Positions 18,188 to 27,986 are shown, counted from the first letter of the stretch. The stretch is DNA of 51,294 nucleotides from Paracoccus aeridis (GCF_004923205.2 NZ_SELD02000002.1:1-51294), one strand, 5' to 3'. A program made the numbers and translations. Notes: generated by a model not told the origin, from the letters alone.

Positions 18188-18778
18188 ATGCAGACCACCA
18201 CCCTTTCCTTCAGCAACCTCCACGTCCACGGCGAACTGTTTGCAAACCTGTTCCGCGCCCGGCGCGAAAGCTTCATCGTCCAGAAGAACTGGGACCTTCC
18301 GCAAGCGGACGGGATGGAGTTTGACCAGTACGACACGCCGCAGAGCCGCTGGATTGCCGTTCACGAGGCGGGCGAGGTGCTGGGCGGCTTCCGGCTGACG
18401 CCGACCACCGCCCGCTGCGGCGTCTATTCCTACATGATCCGCGATGCGCAGAAGGGGATCCTCGGCGGGTCGATCCCGACCGACCTGCTGTACGGGGAAG
18501 CCCCGGTCGATCCGTCGGTCTGGGAATGCACGCGCGTGTTCGTCAACCACGCGACCCCGCAGGCGATCCGCCGCAAGGTCCACTTCAGCATGGTCGACGC
18601 GATGACCGCGTCGGCCCGCGAGGTGGGCGCGTCGCGGCTGATCGCCCTGACCGGCGCGACCTGGCCGCGCTGGTACGGCCGCTGCGGGCTGGAAGCGACC
18701 GCGATCGGCCGCGTGATGTGGATCGACGACGGTGACTTCCAGTGCGTGTCGATCAATCTCGCGAGCAAGCTGCACTGA
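18188..18778 (+). CDS. luxI: Acyl-homoserine-lactone synthase, LuxI family
   Basis: This 196-residue enzyme makes an N-acyl-homoserine lactone signal from S-adenosylmethionine and an acyl-ACP. All family-invariant residues are visible: Arg25, Phe29, Trp35, Asp46, Asp49, Arg69, Glu113 and Arg116, in the motifs EFDQYD and WECTRVF. The frame is open further up, but AGGAGA at 18175-18180 decides for the ATG at 18188. It lies 65 nt after luxR on the same strand, so the pair is probably co-transcribed. The acyl chain length cannot be read from the sequence. The locus separates rplQ from rarA. Confidence 0.95.
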   Translation: MQTTTLSFSNLHVHGELFANLFRARRESFIVQKNWDLPQADGMEFDQYDTPQSRWIAVHEAGEVLGGFRLTPTTARCGVYSYMIRDAQKGILGGSIPTDLLYGEAPVDPSVWECTRVFVNHATPQAIRRKVHFSMVDAMTASAREVGASRLIALTGATWPRWYGRCGLEATAIGRVMWIDDGDFQCVSINLASKLH

Positions 18779-18813
18779 CCGGGCGTGTGCAACAGCGGGG
18801 GATACCAAGCAAC

Positions 18814-18841
18814 TGGCGGGCAGTCTAACATCTGCCCGCCA
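18814..18841 (+). other. 10-bp stem-loop ending at the rarA start codon
   Basis: TGGCGGGCAG (18814-18823) and CTGCCCGCCA (18832-18841) form a perfect 10-bp stem with an 8-nt loop. The last base is the A of the rarA ATG. It could be a terminator remnant after luxI or a structure that reduces rarA initiation. No T run and no free Shine-Dalgarno are seen. Confidence 0.6.
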
Positions 18842-20166
18842 TGGCCGACCTTTTCGACAGCTCTCCCGACATCGCGCACGCGCCCGCAAGGGCGGCGGCG
18901 CGCCCGCTTGCCGACCGGATCCGGCCCGCATCCCTGTCCGAGGTCGTCGGCCAGGACCGCGTGCTGGGTCCCGACGCGCCCCTGGGCGCGATGCTCGCCG
19001 CAGGCAGTCTCGGATCGCTGATCCTGTGGGGGCCGCCCGGCGTCGGCAAGACCACCATCGCCCGGCTGCTGGCGCACGAGACGGACCGGGTCTTCGTCCA
19101 GATCTCCGCGATCTTTTCCGGCGTCGCCGACCTCAGGAAGGTGTTCGACACCGCCCGGATGCGGCGCGAGCAGGGGGACGGGCAGGGGACGCTGCTGTTC
19201 GTCGACGAGATCCACCGCTTCAACAAGGCGCAGCAGGACAGCTTCCTGCCGTTCATGGAGGACGGCACGATCCTGCTTGTCGGCGCCACCACCGAGAACC
19301 CGTCGTTCGAGCTGAACGCCGCGCTCCTGTCCCGCGCGCAGGTCGTCGTGCTGGAGCGGCTGAACCTGACCCATCTCGAGCTGCTGGCGCAGCGGGCCGA
19401 ACGAGAGATGGGCCGCGCGCTGCCCCTGACCGGCGAGGCACGCGACGCGCTGCTGGAAATGGCCGACGGCGACGGCCGCGCCGCGCTGAACCTGATCGAG
19501 CAGGTGATGGCGTGGAACACCGGAAAGCCGATCGGACCGGAGGAGCTGGCAAAGCGGCTGATGCGCCGCGCCGCGAGATACGACAAGGCGGGCGACGAGC
19601 ACTTCAACCTGATTTCCGCGCTTCACAAGTCGGTGCGCGGGTCCGACCCCGACGCGGCGCTCTACTGGCTTGCCCGGATGCTGGAAGGGGGCGAGGACCC
19701 GCGCTACCTCGCCCGCCGCATCACGCGGATGGCGATCGAGGATATCGGCCTCGCCGACCCGGCCGCGCAGCGCCACTGCCTCGACGCCTGGGCGCTCTAT
19801 GAACGGCTCGGCTCGCCCGAGGGCGAGCTCGCGCTGGCGCAGGCGGTGATCTACCTGTCGCTCGCGCCGAAATCGAACGCGGGCTACGTCGCCTACAAGG
19901 CCGCGCGGGCCGAGGCGCGGACCACCGGCAGCCTGATGCCGCCCGCGCACATCCTGAATGCGCCGACGGCGCTGATGAAGGACCAGGGCTACGGCGCCGG
20001 CTACGCCTACGACCACGACGCCGAGGACGCGTTCTCGGGCCAGAACTACTTTCCCGACGGGATGAGGCGCCCGGTTCTCTATGCCCCGGTCGAGCGGGGG
20101 TTCGAGCGCGAGCTGAAGAAGCGGCTGGACTGGTTCGTCAGCCAGCGCGCGAAGCGCGGCGGTTGA
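18841..20166 (+). CDS. rarA: Replication-associated recombination protein A (MgsA/RarA)
   Basis: This 441-residue AAA+ ATPase acts at stalled replication forks. After a short N terminus with MADLFDS, the Walker [10 protein letters not shown] (about 64-72) and Walker [11 protein letters not shown] (about 118-127) are clear. A sensor-1 segment [12 protein letters not shown] and the C-terminal tetramerisation region with GYAYDHD follow. The start is family-typical even though it lies at the edge of a strong hairpin. crcB begins 31 nt downstream, opening a close-packed run of four more genes. Confidence 0.96.
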   Translation: MADLFDSSPDIAHAPARAAARPLADRIRPASLSEVVGQDRVLGPDAPLGAMLAAGSLGSLILWGPPGVGKTTIARLLAHETDRVFVQISAIFSGVADLRKVFDTARMRREQGDGQGTLLFVDEIHRFNKAQQDSFLPFMEDGTILLVGATTENPSFELNAALLSRAQVVVLERLNLTHLELLAQRAEREMGRALPLTGEARDALLEMADGDGRAALNLIEQVMAWNTGKPIGPEELAKRLMRRAARYDKAGDEHFNLISALHKSVRGSDPDAALYWLARMLEGGEDPRYLARRITRMAIEDIGLADPAAQRHCLDAWALYERLGSPEGELALAQAVIYLSLAPKSNAGYVAYKAARAEARTTGSLMPPAHILNAPTALMKDQGYGAGYAYDHDAEDAFSGQNYFPDGMRRPVLYAPVERGFERELKKRLDWFVSQRAKRGG

Positions 20167-20197
20167 CTTTGCGCGCCCGGATGCAGAGGACGGCGGC

Positions 20198-20590
20198 ATG
20201 ATGAAAAGCTGGATCCATGCCGCCCCCTATCTTCAGGTTGCCCTGGGCGGCGCGCTTGGCGCGGCTGCCCGCCTGGGCGTGACCCGGGCCGCGCTGGCGG
20301 CGTTCGGGCCGGGCCTCCCGCTCGGCACGCTGGCCGTGAATGTCGCGGGATCGTTCCTGATGGGCGTCCTGTTCGTCGCGCTCTCGGGCCGGGGCGACGG
20401 CATGGCGCCGTTCCTGCTGACCGGGGTTCTGGGCGGGTTCACCACCTTCTCGTCGTTCTCGCTCGACACCGTGGTGCTGTGGGAACGCGGCGCGCAGGCG
20501 CTGGCGGTCGGCAACGTGGTCGCGAGCGTGGCGCTGTCGGTCCTGGCGCTGGTCGCCGGGCTGGCCGTCGCGCGGGGGATCTGGGCATGA
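20198..20590 (+). CDS. crcB: Fluoride ion channel CrcB/FluC
   Basis: This 130-residue four-helix membrane protein forms a dual-topology dimer exporting fluoride. The conserved Asn in [10 protein letters not shown] and the phenylalanine-box motif [10 protein letters not shown] are present. The ATG at 20198 is best spaced from AGAGGA (20185-20190); an ATG at 20201 is also possible. The stop overlaps the next start as ATGA. No fluoride riboswitch fits in the 31 nt upstream. Confidence 0.95.
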   Translation: MMKSWIHAAPYLQVALGGALGAAARLGVTRAALAAFGPGLPLGTLAVNVAGSFLMGVLFVALSGRGDGMAPFLLTGVLGGFTTFSSFSLDTVVLWERGAQALAVGNVVASVALSVLALVAGLAVARGIWA

Positions 20591-21648
20591 GCACGCCGGT
20601 GCAGGTGATCCGCGTCGGCGCGGACGAGGGCGAGCAGCGGCTCGACCGCTGGCTCAGGCGGCAGTTCCCGCAGCTGAACCAGATCGCGATCGAGAAGCTG
20701 TGCCGCACGGGCCAGCTGCGCGTCGACGGTGGCCGGGTGAAGCCCGCGACGCGGCTGGAGCCGGGGCAGGAGGTGCGGGTCCCGCCGCTGCCCGACGCGC
20801 CCGCGATCCGTGCGCCGCGCGGTCCCCGCGCGGACGCGGGCGTCGGCGACGCTGACGCGAAGATGATCCAGGCCGCGGTGATCTGGAAGGACGAACACGT
20901 CATCGCCCTGAACAAGCCGCCGGGCCTGCCGAGCCAGGGGGGGAGCGGTCAGGGCGACCGGCACGTGGACGGCCTCGCGCAGGCGCTGACGTTCGGGTTC
21001 AAGGACAAGCCGAAGCTGGTGCACCGGCTGGACAAGGACACCTCGGGCGTCCTTCTGCTGGCGCGCACGGACCGGGTCGCGCGGCGGCTGTCGGAATCGT
21101 TCCGGTCGCGGACCACGCGCAAGATCTACTGGGCCGCCGTCGCCGGCGTGCCCAGCCCGCAGATGGGCACCGTCCGCTTCGGGCTGGTGAAGGCCCCCGG
21201 CCACGGCCGCGGCGGCGAGGGCGAGAAGATGATCGCCGTGCACCCCGCCCGGGTGGACCAGACCGAGGGGGCGAAGCGCGCGACCACCGACTATGCCGTG
21301 CTCGACAGCCTGGGCACCCGCGTCAGCTGGTGCGCGCTTGTCCCGATCACCGGCCGCACCCACCAGCTGCGCGCGCACATGGCGGAACTCGGCCACCCGA
21401 TCATCGGCGACGGCAAGTACGGCGGGTCGGGGCAGGAGAACCTGGGCGACGGCTGGGGCGCGCAGCTGGGCGGAGAGATCAGCCGCAAGCTGCATCTCCA
21501 CGCGCGGTCGATCGGCTTCGACCATCCCGTGACCGGCAAGCGCATCACCGTGACCGCGCCGCTGCCCGAACACATGGCGCGCACCTGGAAGACGCTGGGC
21601 TGGCACGAGAACGACGTGCCGGCGGACCCGTTCGAGGACCTGACCTGA
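20587..21648 (+). CDS. RluA/RluC-family 23S rRNA pseudouridine synthase
   Basis: This 353-residue enzyme has an N-terminal S4 RNA-binding domain (about 18-65) and a catalytic domain with the motif HRLDKDTSG, where Asp149 is the expected catalytic residue. [19 protein letters not shown] completes the RluA-family signature. The ATG at 20587 lies in the crcB stop (ATGA) and gives the family N terminus. The last base overlaps the next ATG. The exact uridine target is not resolvable here, but RluC-like is most likely. Confidence 0.93.
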   Translation: MSTPVQVIRVGADEGEQRLDRWLRRQFPQLNQIAIEKLCRTGQLRVDGGRVKPATRLEPGQEVRVPPLPDAPAIRAPRGPRADAGVGDADAKMIQAAVIWKDEHVIALNKPPGLPSQGGSGQGDRHVDGLAQALTFGFKDKPKLVHRLDKDTSGVLLLARTDRVARRLSESFRSRTTRKIYWAAVAGVPSPQMGTVRFGLVKAPGHGRGGEGEKMIAVHPARVDQTEGAKRATTDYAVLDSLGTRVSWCALVPITGRTHQLRAHMAELGHPIIGDGKYGGSGQENLGDGWGAQLGGEISRKLHLHARSIGFDHPVTGKRITVTAPLPEHMARTWKTLGWHENDVPADPFEDLT

Positions 21649-22361
21649 TGGCGGACGCGAAGCCCGACCCGACGCCCGGTCCGACGCCCGGCCTGAAGCT
21701 CGTGATCTGGGACGTGGACGGCACGCTGGTGGACAGCGCGGACATGATCATGCGGTCGATGGCGCGCGGCATGGCCGCGGCGGGCCTGCCGGAACTGCCG
21801 CCCGCCGCGGTGGGCAGCATCGTCGGCCTGTCCCTGCCGGTGGCGGTCGCGACGCTGCTGCCGGGCACCGATGCGCCCACGCAGGCGGCGGTCGTGGCAG
21901 GCTACCGGCAAAGCTACCACGACGACCGCACGCGGGCGGAATCGCCGCTGTTTGCCGGCGCGCGCGAGTTGCTGGACCGGCTGGCCGCCCGCGACGACGT
22001 GCTGATGGCGGTGGCCACGGGCAAGTCGCAGCGGGGGTTGACGGCGCTGATCGCGGCGCACGATCTGGGCCGCTACTTCGTGACCTCGCATTGCGCGGAC
22101 GGGCACCCGTCGAAGCCCGCGCCCGGCATGGTGCTGGCGTGCCTGTCGGACGCGGGCGTTCACGCGGACCGGGCGCTGATGGTGGGCGACACGACCTACG
22201 ACATCACGATGGCGCGAAACGCGGGCGTTGCCGCGATCGGCGTGGCCTGGGGCCACCACCCCGCCGAGGACCTGGCCGCCGCCGGCGCGCTGGCGGTGGC
22301 GCGCGACTTCGCCGAATTGACCCGCCTGATCGAGGGCTGGATCGAAGGGACCCCCGCATGA
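21648..22361 (+). CDS. HAD-family phosphatase, phosphoglycolate phosphatase-like
   Basis: This 237-residue hydrolase has motif I DVDGTLVDS with the nucleophile Asp22 and Asp24, an alpha-helical cap, motif II ATGKS, motif III lysine in SKPAPG and motif IV VGDTTYDITMA. This pattern is the Gph-like branch of the haloacid dehalogenase superfamily; the substrate is uncertain. The start overlaps the previous stop (TGATG) and its stop overlaps the ATP12 start (ATGA), so coupled translation is likely. Confidence 0.92.
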   Translation: MADAKPDPTPGPTPGLKLVIWDVDGTLVDSADMIMRSMARGMAAAGLPELPPAAVGSIVGLSLPVAVATLLPGTDAPTQAAVVAGYRQSYHDDRTRAESPLFAGARELLDRLAARDDVLMAVATGKSQRGLTALIAAHDLGRYFVTSHCADGHPSKPAPGMVLACLSDAGVHADRALMVGDTTYDITMARNAGVAAIGVAWGHHPAEDLAAAGALAVARDFAELTRLIEGWIEGTPA

Positions 22362-23071
22362 GCGAATGGAAACCGCGCCGCTTCTGGACCTCGGTCGGCC
22401 TGCGGCCCGCGGATGGCGGCTGGCAGGTGGCGCTGGACGACCGGGTCGTGAACACGCCCGGCAAGCTGCCGCTGGTGCTGCCGACGCGGGCGCTGGCGCA
22501 GGCGGTGGCCGACGAATGGGACGCCGTGTCCGAGGCGATCGACCCCGGCGTGATGCCCGTCACCCGGGCCGCGAACTCGGCCATCGAGAAGGTCGCGCCG
22601 CAGTTCGACGCGGTCGCCTCGATGCTGGCGGACTACGGCGGGACCGACCTTCTGTCCTACCGCGACGACCGGCAGGACGCGCTGGCGCGCGAGCAGGCGG
22701 CGGCGTGGGATCCGCTGCTCGACTGGGCGGCCGACACGCTGGGGGCGCGGCTGGCGGTGACGGGCGGCGTGATCCCGGTCGCGCAGGATCCCGGGGCGCT
22801 TGCCAGGCTGCACGGCCATGTCGCGGGCCTGGACCCCTGGGGGCTGACCGCGCTTCACGACCTGGTGACGCTGCCGGGGTCGCTGGTCCTGGGGCTCGCG
22901 GTCGCGCATGGGCGGCTGACGGCTGAACAGGCGCACGCGCTGTCGCGGCTGGACGAGGATTACCAGGCCCGCATCTGGGGTCGCGACGACGAGGCCGAGG
23001 CGGCGGCGCTGCGCCGTCGCGCGGCGATGCTGGACGCCGAGCGGTTCTGGCACCTGTCGCGGCCCGAGTGA
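22358..23071 (+). CDS. ATP12-family F1-ATPase assembly chaperone
   Basis: This 237-residue protein belongs to the ATP12 family, which in mitochondria and alphaproteobacteria chaperones the F1 alpha subunit. MSEWKPRRFWTSVGL, the GWQVALDDRVVNTPGK beta region, and the central GGTDLLSYRDD with WDPLL segments match the family. It ends a run of five genes with overlapping or close junctions. No F-type ATPase genes are near. Confidence 0.92.
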   Translation: MSEWKPRRFWTSVGLRPADGGWQVALDDRVVNTPGKLPLVLPTRALAQAVADEWDAVSEAIDPGVMPVTRAANSAIEKVAPQFDAVASMLADYGGTDLLSYRDDRQDALAREQAAAWDPLLDWAADTLGARLAVTGGVIPVAQDPGALARLHGHVAGLDPWGLTALHDLVTLPGSLVLGLAVAHGRLTAEQAHALSRLDEDYQARIWGRDDEAEAAALRRRAAMLDAERFWHLSRPE

Positions 23072-23159
23072 GCCGAGACGGGGCGCGCTGCGGCACGCCC
23101 AGGGGCTGCAAGCGCGTCCTGCAATCACGATCATCTCTGACGTGTTTCCCCGCGCGAAA

Positions 23160-23190
23160 ATCTTGACGCATCACGCGCCATCGTCAAGAT
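23160..23190. promoter_or_regulatory. 9-bp inverted repeat with a TTGACG box upstream of aapJ
   Basis: ATCTTGACG (23160-23168) and CGTCAAGAT (23182-23190) are perfect 9-bp arms 13 nt apart. The left arm contains TTGACG, and 17 nt later AAGATG could be a weak -10. The repeat is 92 nt before aapJ and could be a regulator site overlapping the promoter. Confidence 0.4.
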
Positions 23191-23282
23191 GGCTCTCACC
23201 CGGGCGACCTGCCCGCAATGCAAGGGGCCGGATCACGGCCCGCCGTCGGTCCCGAACCACTCGGGCGAACAGAGAGGTCCTG

Positions 23283-24314
23283 ATGACGAAAACGGTTTTC
23301 CTTGGTGCGGTCGCGGCTGCCGCCGCCGTCCTGCTGTCCACCGGCGCGCAGGCGGCCGAGGGTGACACCCTGCGCGCCGTCAAGCAGCGCGGCGAGCTGA
23401 TCTGCGGCGTGAACCCCGGCCTGGTCGGGTTCGCCGCACCGGACGCCAACGGCAACTGGTCGGGTTTCGACATCTCGCTGTGCCGCGCGATTGCTGCGGC
23501 GGTCGTGGGCGACGCCAACAAGGTGCGCTTCGTCCCGACCACCGGCCAGACCCGCTTCACCGCGCTGTCGTCGGGTGAAGTCGACGTGCTGACCCGGAAC
23601 TCCACCGCGTCGTTCCAGCGCGACACCGAGCTGGCGCTCGATTTCCCGGCCGTGAACTACTACGACGGGCAGGGCTTCATGGTCCGCAAGGACCTGGGCG
23701 TGACCAGTGCCAAGGAACTGGACGGCGCCACGATCTGCATCCAGACCGGCACCACGACCGAACTGAACCTTGCCGACTGGTTCCGCGCCAACAACATCGC
23801 CTACCAGCCGGTCAACATCGATTCCAACGCCGAGGGTGAGCAGCAGTACCTGGCCGGTGCCTGCGACGCCTACACCACCGACGCATCGGGCCTGGCCGCG
23901 ACCCGCGCCGCCTTCGCGGACCCCGAAAACCACATCATCCTGCCCGAGATCATCTCGAAGGAGCCGCTGGCCCCTGCCGTCCGCCACGGCGACAACAACT
24001 GGGGCGACATCGTCCGCCAGACGCTGTTCGCGCTGATCGCGGCCGAGGAATACGGCGTGACGTCGGCCAACCTCGAGGAGCTGTCGAAATCCTCGACCAA
24101 CCCGGAAGTGCAGCGCCTGCTGGGCGCGACCGACAACCTGGGCGGCATGATGGGCCTTGACGCCGAATGGGCCAAGCGCGCGATCGCCGCGGGCGGCAAC
24201 TACGGAGAGGTCTTCGCCGCGACCATCGGCGAGCAGACCCCGATCGGGCTGGCCCGCGGCCTGAACGCGCTGTGGACGCAGGGCGGCCTGATGTACGCGA
24301 CCCCGTTCCGCTGA
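23283..24314 (+). CDS. aapJ: General L-amino-acid ABC transporter, binding protein AapJ
   Basis: This 343-residue periplasmic protein binds a broad range of L-amino acids for AapQMP. It has a signal peptide of about 24 residues ending AQA, then a family 3 solute-binding fold with VKQRGELICGVNPGLVGFA near the mature N terminus and the GFDISLCRAIAAAV motif. AGAGGTCCTG precedes the ATG at 23283, which fits better than upstream starts in the same frame. An intercistronic stem-loop follows before aapQ. Confidence 0.96.
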   Translation: MTKTVFLGAVAAAAAVLLSTGAQAAEGDTLRAVKQRGELICGVNPGLVGFAAPDANGNWSGFDISLCRAIAAAVVGDANKVRFVPTTGQTRFTALSSGEVDVLTRNSTASFQRDTELALDFPAVNYYDGQGFMVRKDLGVTSAKELDGATICIQTGTTTELNLADWFRANNIAYQPVNIDSNAEGEQQYLAGACDAYTTDASGLAATRAAFADPENHIILPEIISKEPLAPAVRHGDNNWGDIVRQTLFALIAAEEYGVTSANLEELSKSSTNPEVQRLLGATDNLGGMMGLDAEWAKRAIAAGGNYGEVFAATIGEQTPIGLARGLNALWTQGGLMYATPFR

Positions 24315-24330
24315 TCCCGGCCTGACAACA

Positions 24331-24355
24331 GGGCGCGCGGCCCCGTGCCGCGCCC
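24331..24355 (+). other. Stem-loop between aapJ and aapQ
   Basis: GGGCG plus CGGC on the left and GCCG plus CGCCC on the right pair with a 2-nt bulge and a 5-nt loop. Such structures after a binding-protein gene often protect the upstream mRNA and lower downstream expression. Confidence 0.5.
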
Positions 24356-24427
24356 CCGACCTGCGCGACAGACGACGGCCAAGAACGACGGGGAAGCCCC
24401 GCACTCATCGGCCAACAGGGGAAACAG

Positions 24428-25681
24428 ATGACGCACCTGCAACCGGCGGAACATCAGCCGTTCCGCCTGTCGATGCTGATTTACGACCGACGCTACCGCT
24501 CGCTCACGATCCAGACGGTGGTGTTCATCGGCGTGATGCTGTTCGCGGCATGGCTGGTCAACAACACGATCGAGAACCTGGCCCGCTTGGGCAAGACGTT
24601 CAGCTTTTCCTTCCTGTGGGCGCGCGCGGGATACGACATCCCGTTCTCGCTGATCCCCTATGCCGCGACCGACACCCACATGCGGGCGGCGGTCGTGGGC
24701 CTGCTCAACACGCTCCTCGTGTCGTTCGTGGGCTGCGTCCTGGCGACGATCGTCGGCGTGCTGGCGGGCGTGCTGCGGCTGTCGAACAACTGGCTCGTCT
24801 CGAAGATGATGACGGTCTATGTCGAGATCTTCCGCAACGTGCCGCTGCTTCTGTGGATCCTCGTGATCCTCGCGATCTTCACCGACGTGCTGCCGGCGCC
24901 CCGCGACTATCGCGGCGACGATGCCGCGGCGCAGATGATCCTGTTCGACAGCGTGGCGCCCACCAACCGCTACACCGCCATTCCCCGCCTCGCGGTCGAA
25001 CATGCGCCGGGTCCGGTGGTGATCGCGGGCACGCCGGTCAACGGGGCGCTGGTCGCGTTCGCCGTGGCGCTGGTCGCGGCCTGGCTGGTGTGGAAATGGC
25101 TGCGGGGCTGGGCAAGGGCTCGGCAGAACCGGACCGGCCGGCGGCCCGTGACCTGGTGGATCAGCGTCCTGCTGTTCGTCGTGCCGCTGGTCGCGCTGAT
25201 CAACCTGTTCGGCGTCCACCTGATCCCGCCGACGCTCGCCGGCTTCAACTTCACCGGCGGCGTCAACCTGGACAACGGGTTCGTCGTGCTGGTGCTGGCA
25301 CTGACCCTTTATACCGGCGCCTTCATCGCCGAGATCGTGCGCGCCGGCATCCTGTCGGTGAGCCGCGGCCAGACCGAGGCGGCGTTCGCGCTGGGCCTGC
25401 GCGCGCGCCCGACGATGGGGCTGGTGATCCTGCCGCAGGCGCTCAGGGTGATCGTGCCGCCGCTGATCTCGCAGTTCCTGAACCTGACCAAGAACAGTTC
25501 GCTCGCCATCGCCGTGGGCTATCCCGACCTGCGCGCGACGCTCGGCGGCACCACGCTGAACCAGACCGGGCGCGAGATGGAGGCGATGATGCTGATGATG
25601 GGCATCTACCTTGTCCTCAGCCTGCTGATCTCGGCCGTGATGAACCTCTACAACGCCCGCGTGCGCCTGAAGGAACGCTGA
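24428..25681 (+). CDS. aapQ: General L-amino-acid ABC transporter permease AapQ
   Basis: This 417-residue inner-membrane permease belongs to the HisM/GlnP type. The C-terminal binding-protein-dependent transport domain contains the EAA loop with GQTEAAFALGLRARPTMGLVILPQA split around its glycine. The N-terminal half carries extra membrane segments and a periplasmic loop, typical of Aap permeases, which exceed ordinary amino-acid permeases. aapM follows after 1 nt. AapQ and AapM form the heterodimeric channel. Confidence 0.95.
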   Translation: MTHLQPAEHQPFRLSMLIYDRRYRSLTIQTVVFIGVMLFAAWLVNNTIENLARLGKTFSFSFLWARAGYDIPFSLIPYAATDTHMRAAVVGLLNTLLVSFVGCVLATIVGVLAGVLRLSNNWLVSKMMTVYVEIFRNVPLLLWILVILAIFTDVLPAPRDYRGDDAAAQMILFDSVAPTNRYTAIPRLAVEHAPGPVVIAGTPVNGALVAFAVALVAAWLVWKWLRGWARARQNRTGRRPVTWWISVLLFVVPLVALINLFGVHLIPPTLAGFNFTGGVNLDNGFVVLVLALTLYTGAFIAEIVRAGILSVSRGQTEAAFALGLRARPTMGLVILPQALRVIVPPLISQFLNLTKNSSLAIAVGYPDLRATLGGTTLNQTGREMEAMMLMMGIYLVLSLLISAVMNLYNARVRLKER

Positions 25682-25682
25682 G

Positions 25683-27134
25683 ATGAGCGAACTGCACGCC
25701 GAAACCGTCCCTTTCGTCCGCGGCACCATGCTGCCGCAGGCATCGCCGCCCGCCGCCGAGCGGGGCCTTTACCGATGGCTCAGGACGAACCTGTTTTCCG
25801 GCCCGCTGAACACGGTCCTGACCATCGTCGCGCTGTTCGTCCTGTGGTGGCTGTTCCAGCACTTTTACCCTTGGATCCGCCATTCGGTCTGGAACGCGTC
25901 CAGCATGGCCGAATGCCGCGCCATCTTCGCCGAGCGCTGGGGCGAGGGCGCGGCGGGCGGCTGCTTCGGGGTGATCCGCGAGCGCTGGAACCAGTTCCTG
26001 TTCGGCTTCTACCCGCCCAGCGAGTACTGGCGCCCGACCTCGGCCTTCTGCCTGCTGTTCCTGGCGCTGGCGCCGGTCCTGTTCACCGAAAGCCGGCAGA
26101 TGCGCTGGATCGTGGTCGCGGTCGCGAGCGTCGGCGCCTTCGCGCTGTCGATGCTTTCGGGCGCGCCGGCACCCGAACTCGTCTGCATCGCCGTGGGCGT
26201 GGTCGTCTGGATCGCGGTGATCGAATACGCGCCGCGCGCGGCGCTGGTCCTGACGCTGGTCTTTCCGTTCCTCGCCGTGTGGCTGCTGTGGGGCGGGTCG
26301 ATCTGGGGGCCCGCGACGATCCTGGGCGGCGCGGTGATCGGCGTCGTCGTCTGGCGGTTGCTGGCGCGCTTCGGGATCCTCGCCGTCGTCGGGGGGCTTG
26401 CCGCCGCGGCGCTGTGGTGGTGGTTCCTGTCGGGGGACGCGGCCGCCGACCTGCAGCGGATGCTGCCCCTGTCGCTGCCGCGAATGGAATCGCGCAGCTT
26501 CGGGGGGTTCCTGCTGGCGATCACCATCGGCGTCGCGGCCATCACCATGTCGCTGCCGCTGGGCGTGATCCTGGCGCTCGCGCGGCAGTCCGACCTGCCG
26601 ATCGTCAAGGCCTTCGCGGTGATCTTCATCGAGTTCATCCGCGGCGTCCCGCTGATCACGCTGCTGTTCGTGGCCTCGCTGCTGCTGAACTACTTCCTGC
26701 CGCCCGGCACGAACTTCGACATCATCCTGCGGGTCATCATCATGGTGACGCTGTTCGCCAGCGCCTACATGGCCGAGGTGATCCGCGGCGGCCTCGCCTC
26801 GCTTCCCCGCGGGCAGTACGAGGCCGCGGGCGCCCTGGGGCTGAACTACTGGAAGATGCAGCGGCTCATCATCCTGCCGCAGGCGCTGAAGGTGTCGATC
26901 CCCGGCATCGTCGGCACCTTCATCGGCGTCTTCAAGGACACCACGCTCGTGACCTTCGTGGGCCTGTTCGATCCCTTGAAGCAGCTCGCCGACACGATCC
27001 GCGCCACCTTCGAATGGAAGGGCGCCTACTGGGAGCCGTATATCTTCAGCGGCTTCATCTTCTTCATCCTCTGCTTCGGCATGTCGCGGTATTCCATGCA
27101 CCTGGAACAGCGGCTGAAGCGCGACCATCGCTGA
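25683..27134 (+). CDS. aapM: General L-amino-acid ABC transporter permease AapM
   Basis: This 483-residue partner permease has numerous hydrophobic segments in its first 250 residues. The EAA motif near residues 365-395 ([20 protein letters not shown]) marks the ATPase-docking loop. It is long for the family because of several added N-terminal membrane spans. The 1-nt spacing to aapQ and 10-nt spacing to aapP indicate one operon. Confidence 0.95.
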   Translation: MSELHAETVPFVRGTMLPQASPPAAERGLYRWLRTNLFSGPLNTVLTIVALFVLWWLFQHFYPWIRHSVWNASSMAECRAIFAERWGEGAAGGCFGVIRERWNQFLFGFYPPSEYWRPTSAFCLLFLALAPVLFTESRQMRWIVVAVASVGAFALSMLSGAPAPELVCIAVGVVVWIAVIEYAPRAALVLTLVFPFLAVWLLWGGSIWGPATILGGAVIGVVVWRLLARFGILAVVGGLAAAALWWWFLSGDAAADLQRMLPLSLPRMESRSFGGFLLAITIGVAAITMSLPLGVILALARQSDLPIVKAFAVIFIEFIRGVPLITLLFVASLLLNYFLPPGTNFDIILRVIIMVTLFASAYMAEVIRGGLASLPRGQYEAAGALGLNYWKMQRLIILPQALKVSIPGIVGTFIGVFKDTTLVTFVGLFDPLKQLADTIRATFEWKGAYWEPYIFSGFIFFILCFGMSRYSMHLEQRLKRDHR

Positions 27135-27144
27135 GGGGCCGACA

Positions 27145-27954
27145 ATGACCTATACCCAAGCCGACACCGGCGCACCCGCCCGCATCGACGCCGGCCGATC
27201 GGCCATGACGGTGGGCGACGAGGTCGCGATCGACATCGTCAGGATGAACAAGTGGTACGGGACCTTCCACGTCCTGCGCGACATCGACCTGACCGTCCGT
27301 CGCGGCGAGCGGATCGTCATCGCCGGGCCGTCCGGTTCGGGCAAGTCCACCCTGATCCGCTGCATCAACCGGCTCGAGGAACACCAGTCCGGCCGCATCG
27401 TCGTGGACGGGGTGGAACTGACCCACGACCTGAAGAACATCGACAAGGTCCGCTCCGAGGTCGGGATGGTGTTCCAGCACTTCAACCTGTTCCCGCACCT
27501 GACGGTGCTGGAGAATTGCACGCTGGCGCCGATCTGGGTGCGCAGGCTGCCGCGCCGGCAGGCCGAGGAGATCGCGATGCGCTACCTCGAGAAGGTCCGC
27601 ATCCCGGAGCAGGCCAACAAGTATCCGGGCCAGCTGTCGGGCGGACAGCAGCAGCGCGTGGCGATCGCCCGGTCGCTGTGCATGGAGCCGCGGATCATGC
27701 TGTTCGACGAACCCACCAGCGCCCTCGACCCCGAGATGATCAAGGAAGTGCTCGATACCATGATCGAGCTGGCGCAGGACGGCATGACCATGATCTGCGT
27801 CACCCACGAGATGGGGTTCGCGCAGGCGGTGGCGAACCGCGTGATCTTCATGGACCAGGGCCAGATCGTCGAGCAGAACAGCCCGCGCGAGTTCTTCAAC
27901 AATCCGCAGTCCGAACGGACGAAGCTGTTCCTCAGCCAGATTCTGGGGCATTGA
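27145..27954 (+). CDS. aapP: General L-amino-acid ABC transporter ATPase AapP
   Basis: This 269-residue ATPase has Walker [10 protein letters not shown], a Q-loop in [14 protein letters not shown], the signature LSGGQQQR, Walker [16 protein letters not shown] and the switch histidine in [25 protein letters not shown] is typical of GlnQ/AapP. A roughly 28-residue N-terminal extension precedes the domain; an internal ATG at 27205 could be an alternative start. No terminator is seen before the next gene, 32 nt downstream. Confidence 0.95.
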   Translation: MTYTQADTGAPARIDAGRSAMTVGDEVAIDIVRMNKWYGTFHVLRDIDLTVRRGERIVIAGPSGSGKSTLIRCINRLEEHQSGRIVVDGVELTHDLKNIDKVRSEVGMVFQHFNLFPHLTVLENCTLAPIWVRRLPRRQAEEIAMRYLEKVRIPEQANKYPGQLSGGQQQRVAIARSLCMEPRIMLFDEPTSALDPEMIKEVLDTMIELAQDGMTMICVTHEMGFAQAVANRVIFMDQGQIVEQNSPREFFNNPQSERTKLFLSQILGH

Positions 27955-27986
27955 TCGTCTGAAAAGGTCGCGTGAGGGAGAGTGCG

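Noticed and set aside
17640..18778. LuxRI locus as part of a mobile element
   Set aside because: No integrase, transposase, terminal repeats or tRNA attachment site is seen, and codon composition of luxI resembles the neighbours. Only the short luxR promoter region is AT-richer.
20167..20197. Fluoride riboswitch before crcB
   Set aside because: Only 31 nt separate rarA and crcB, and the riboswitch core cannot fit. crcB appears co-transcribed with rarA.
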